This document shows positions 62,775 through 64,000 of a DNA stretch of 64,000 bases, in pieces (positions within the stretch are counted from its first letter, which is position 1; each line of letters begins with the position of its first letter). This DNA comes from Burhinus oedicnemus (Eukaryota > Chordata > Aves > Charadriiformes > Burhinidae). Under the pieces are notes generated by a model. That model was not told the DNA's origin. It saw only the letters and a program-made list of their open reading frames with translations, and did no database searches. The translations under genes were made by a program, and so were the position numbers. The stretch spans positions 5,677,889-5,741,888 of the forward strand of contig VFFE01007605.1 in the NCBI GenBank assembly GCA_008921705.1, written 5' to 3'.

Positions 62775-62905
62775 GTCCAGCCTCCCTCGGATCCTGTCTT
62801 AATGAACTCTTGCAGCAATGAGTTCCACCAGCTAACCGTGACTGGTATGAAGAAACATTTCCATACGTCACTTTTACATCTGCTGCCAGGAAATCACTCT
62901 GTTTT
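62775..62905 (-). mobile_element. Ancient CR1-like LINE fragment
   Basis: The plus strand reads GAACTCTTGCAGCAATGAGT, TTCCACCAGCTAACCGTGAC, then TGAAGAAACATTTCC and ACATCTGCTGCCAGGAAATC. This is the ordered wording of an old CR1-lineage element ('ctggcaaggagttccac ... gtgaagaaatacttcc ... ctgctgcc') in antisense. It is probably of the same old family as 59230-59345, about 3.4 kb away. Confidence 0.6.
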
Positions 62906-63350
62906 TCCTCCTTTCTTTCAGCCAGTTGATACTTCTACTGAACAAGGTGATCCACCCAAATCTAGCAGCTGCGACTTGCTGTGATTCACATGGTGAGGAA
63001 TGTGGTGTTACATGGAATTTTGTACCGAGGCAGAAGCAGACCCATGGTTTTGGAGGGCTGATCTACAACACACACGGTGGCTTGCTTTGCAGTCAAATTC
63101 TGCAGTAACCTGTAGAACTAGTTTACAGTTTGAAAGTGGATGAATTAAGTGCCATGGAGGTATTTTTTAAGTGCCACTGGTATTTTTAAAGTAATTGTCT
63201 GTATTCCTTTGATGAACTTTGCCTGAAGGCTAATGACTGTAAACATTCCTACATAATAGGAGTCTTCATTAACAGATCTTCAGCGAGTGTCTTTGCAAAG
63301 AAGAAAAAAATCTATGAGAGCTGCATGGCTTGGAGGAAACACAGACTTGC
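62906..63350. other. Intergenic stretch, nothing recognised
   Basis: No gene or repeat is visible; it borders the pentanucleotide microsatellite. Confidence 0.5.
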
Positions 63351-63474
63351 TTCTCTCTTCTCTTCTCTTCTCTTCTCTTCTCTTCTCTTCTCTTCTCTTC
63401 TCTTCTCTTCTCTTCTCTTCTCTTCTCTTCTCTTCTCTTCTCTTCTCTTCTCTTCTCTTTTCTCTTCTCTTCTC
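63351..63474. repeat. (TTCTC)n pyrimidine microsatellite, about 24 units
   Basis: The plus strand is a nearly pure TTCTC pentamer array, interrupted only by a TTTTCTC variation near 63459-63463. All bases on one strand are pyrimidines, so triplex (H-DNA) folding is possible. The array creates long artificial Lys/Arg/Glu-rich frames on the minus strand and Leu/Phe/Ser-rich frames on the plus strand, none of which is a gene. Confidence 0.97.
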
Positions 63475-64000
63475 GCATTTTTGCTTTTTAAAGGAATAAT
63501 AGAAAGATGTATAATACATATTTCTGCATTTTCTTTAGATTTTGAGAAAATAGTTTTAGCAATAAAAAAGATCAAATCAATTAATCAGAAATTAGCTGAG
63601 GTATCCATGAGGTATCCAGGGAATGAGCAGTCATAATTTTCATGTCCTTGAAACATTTCCTTCCTCATCTGGCTAAGGTTCTCCCAGCCTCCCTGATTAG
63701 TTAGCCGAACAAAATGAAATGAGGGTGGATATAAAGCCTCAACAGCTTCCCGCTGTTGTCCAAATCCCTGTTTCTCTGCTGAGAAAGAAGGAAGAGGTGT
63801 GATGCTTACGATTTATTTCTGTGGCTGGTCAGAAGTGCTGTAAAAGTCAATGAAAACCTTTTGTTAGTGAAACCTAGAAGCTAATTTTCTAAGCCACAGA
63901 AAAAGGAAGGGATGTAATTTTTGCAAGGGAAGTCATCAGTTGAATCATTTTTGTTAGTATGCGTCTTGGAAAGGTATTAAATGCTCTGTCCTGACATGTC
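63475..64000. other. Intergenic stretch to the window edge, nothing recognised
   Basis: It is AT-rich DNA with no recognisable gene, RNA or repeat. Confidence 0.5.

Noticed and set aside
63269..63636. Several Lys/Arg/Glu-rich or Leu/Phe/Ser-rich open frames at 63269-63636
   Set aside because: They are translations of the TTCTC pentamer array in different frames.
21081..64000. Search for BMP5 exons (cystine-knot end RSCGCH, the YCDGEC block)
   Set aside because: No such motif was seen on the minus strand, so BMP5, expected by synteny, must lie beyond the right edge or its exons were not recognised by eye.

Overview
This is vertebrate, almost certainly avian, nuclear DNA. The evidence is young CR1 LINE copies ending in the bird-type ATTCTATG-like 3' repeat, a solo LTR of an avian ERVL-like family, an AT-rich background with one sharp CpG island, and no bacterial-style gene packing. 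No species can be named.

Only one coding segment can be supported. It is the first exon of HMGCLL1, the extramitochondrial N-myristoylated HMG-CoA lyase, on the minus strand at 20216-20332. Its start lies in a CpG island of about 1.1 kb (19925-21080) with an inverted CCAAT box. The gene reads leftward, so positions 1-20215 are most likely its large intron 1. Exon 2 and the catalytic exons were not found and probably lie beyond the left edge. Everything right of the island is read as upstream intergenic DNA. In mammals the next gene in that direction is BMP5, but no BMP5 exon was recognised here.

Layout. 1-20215: putative intron 1, with an old CR1/L3-like fragment (82-220), a CR1 3' fragment (3081-3520), a rearranged CR1 complex (4943-7490) in which a reverse-transcriptase block is inverted, members of an unclassified old repeat family (about 4430-4900 and 10195-10680) and another old LINE fragment (16305-16640). 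19925-21080: CpG-island promoter, exon 1 and a strong G-quadruplex motif. 21081-64000: AT-rich intergenic DNA with a solo LTR flanked by a 5-bp target duplication (27447-28036), two CR1 3' ends on the plus strand (35169-35369, 48282-48467), three old CR1/L3-like fragments (56862-56992, 59230-59345, 62775-62905), short tandem repeats and a pure pyrimidine pentanucleotide microsatellite (63351-63474).

No previously undescribed gene system is evident. The points most worth checking are the inverted block inside the CR1 complex and the non-CR1 filler beside it, the unclassified dispersed repeat family, the bird-specific N-terminus of HMGCLL1, and the possible divergent transcript from the CpG island. 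No tRNA, rRNA, CRISPR array or complete protein-coding gene was seen. All family calls are from recognition by eye.
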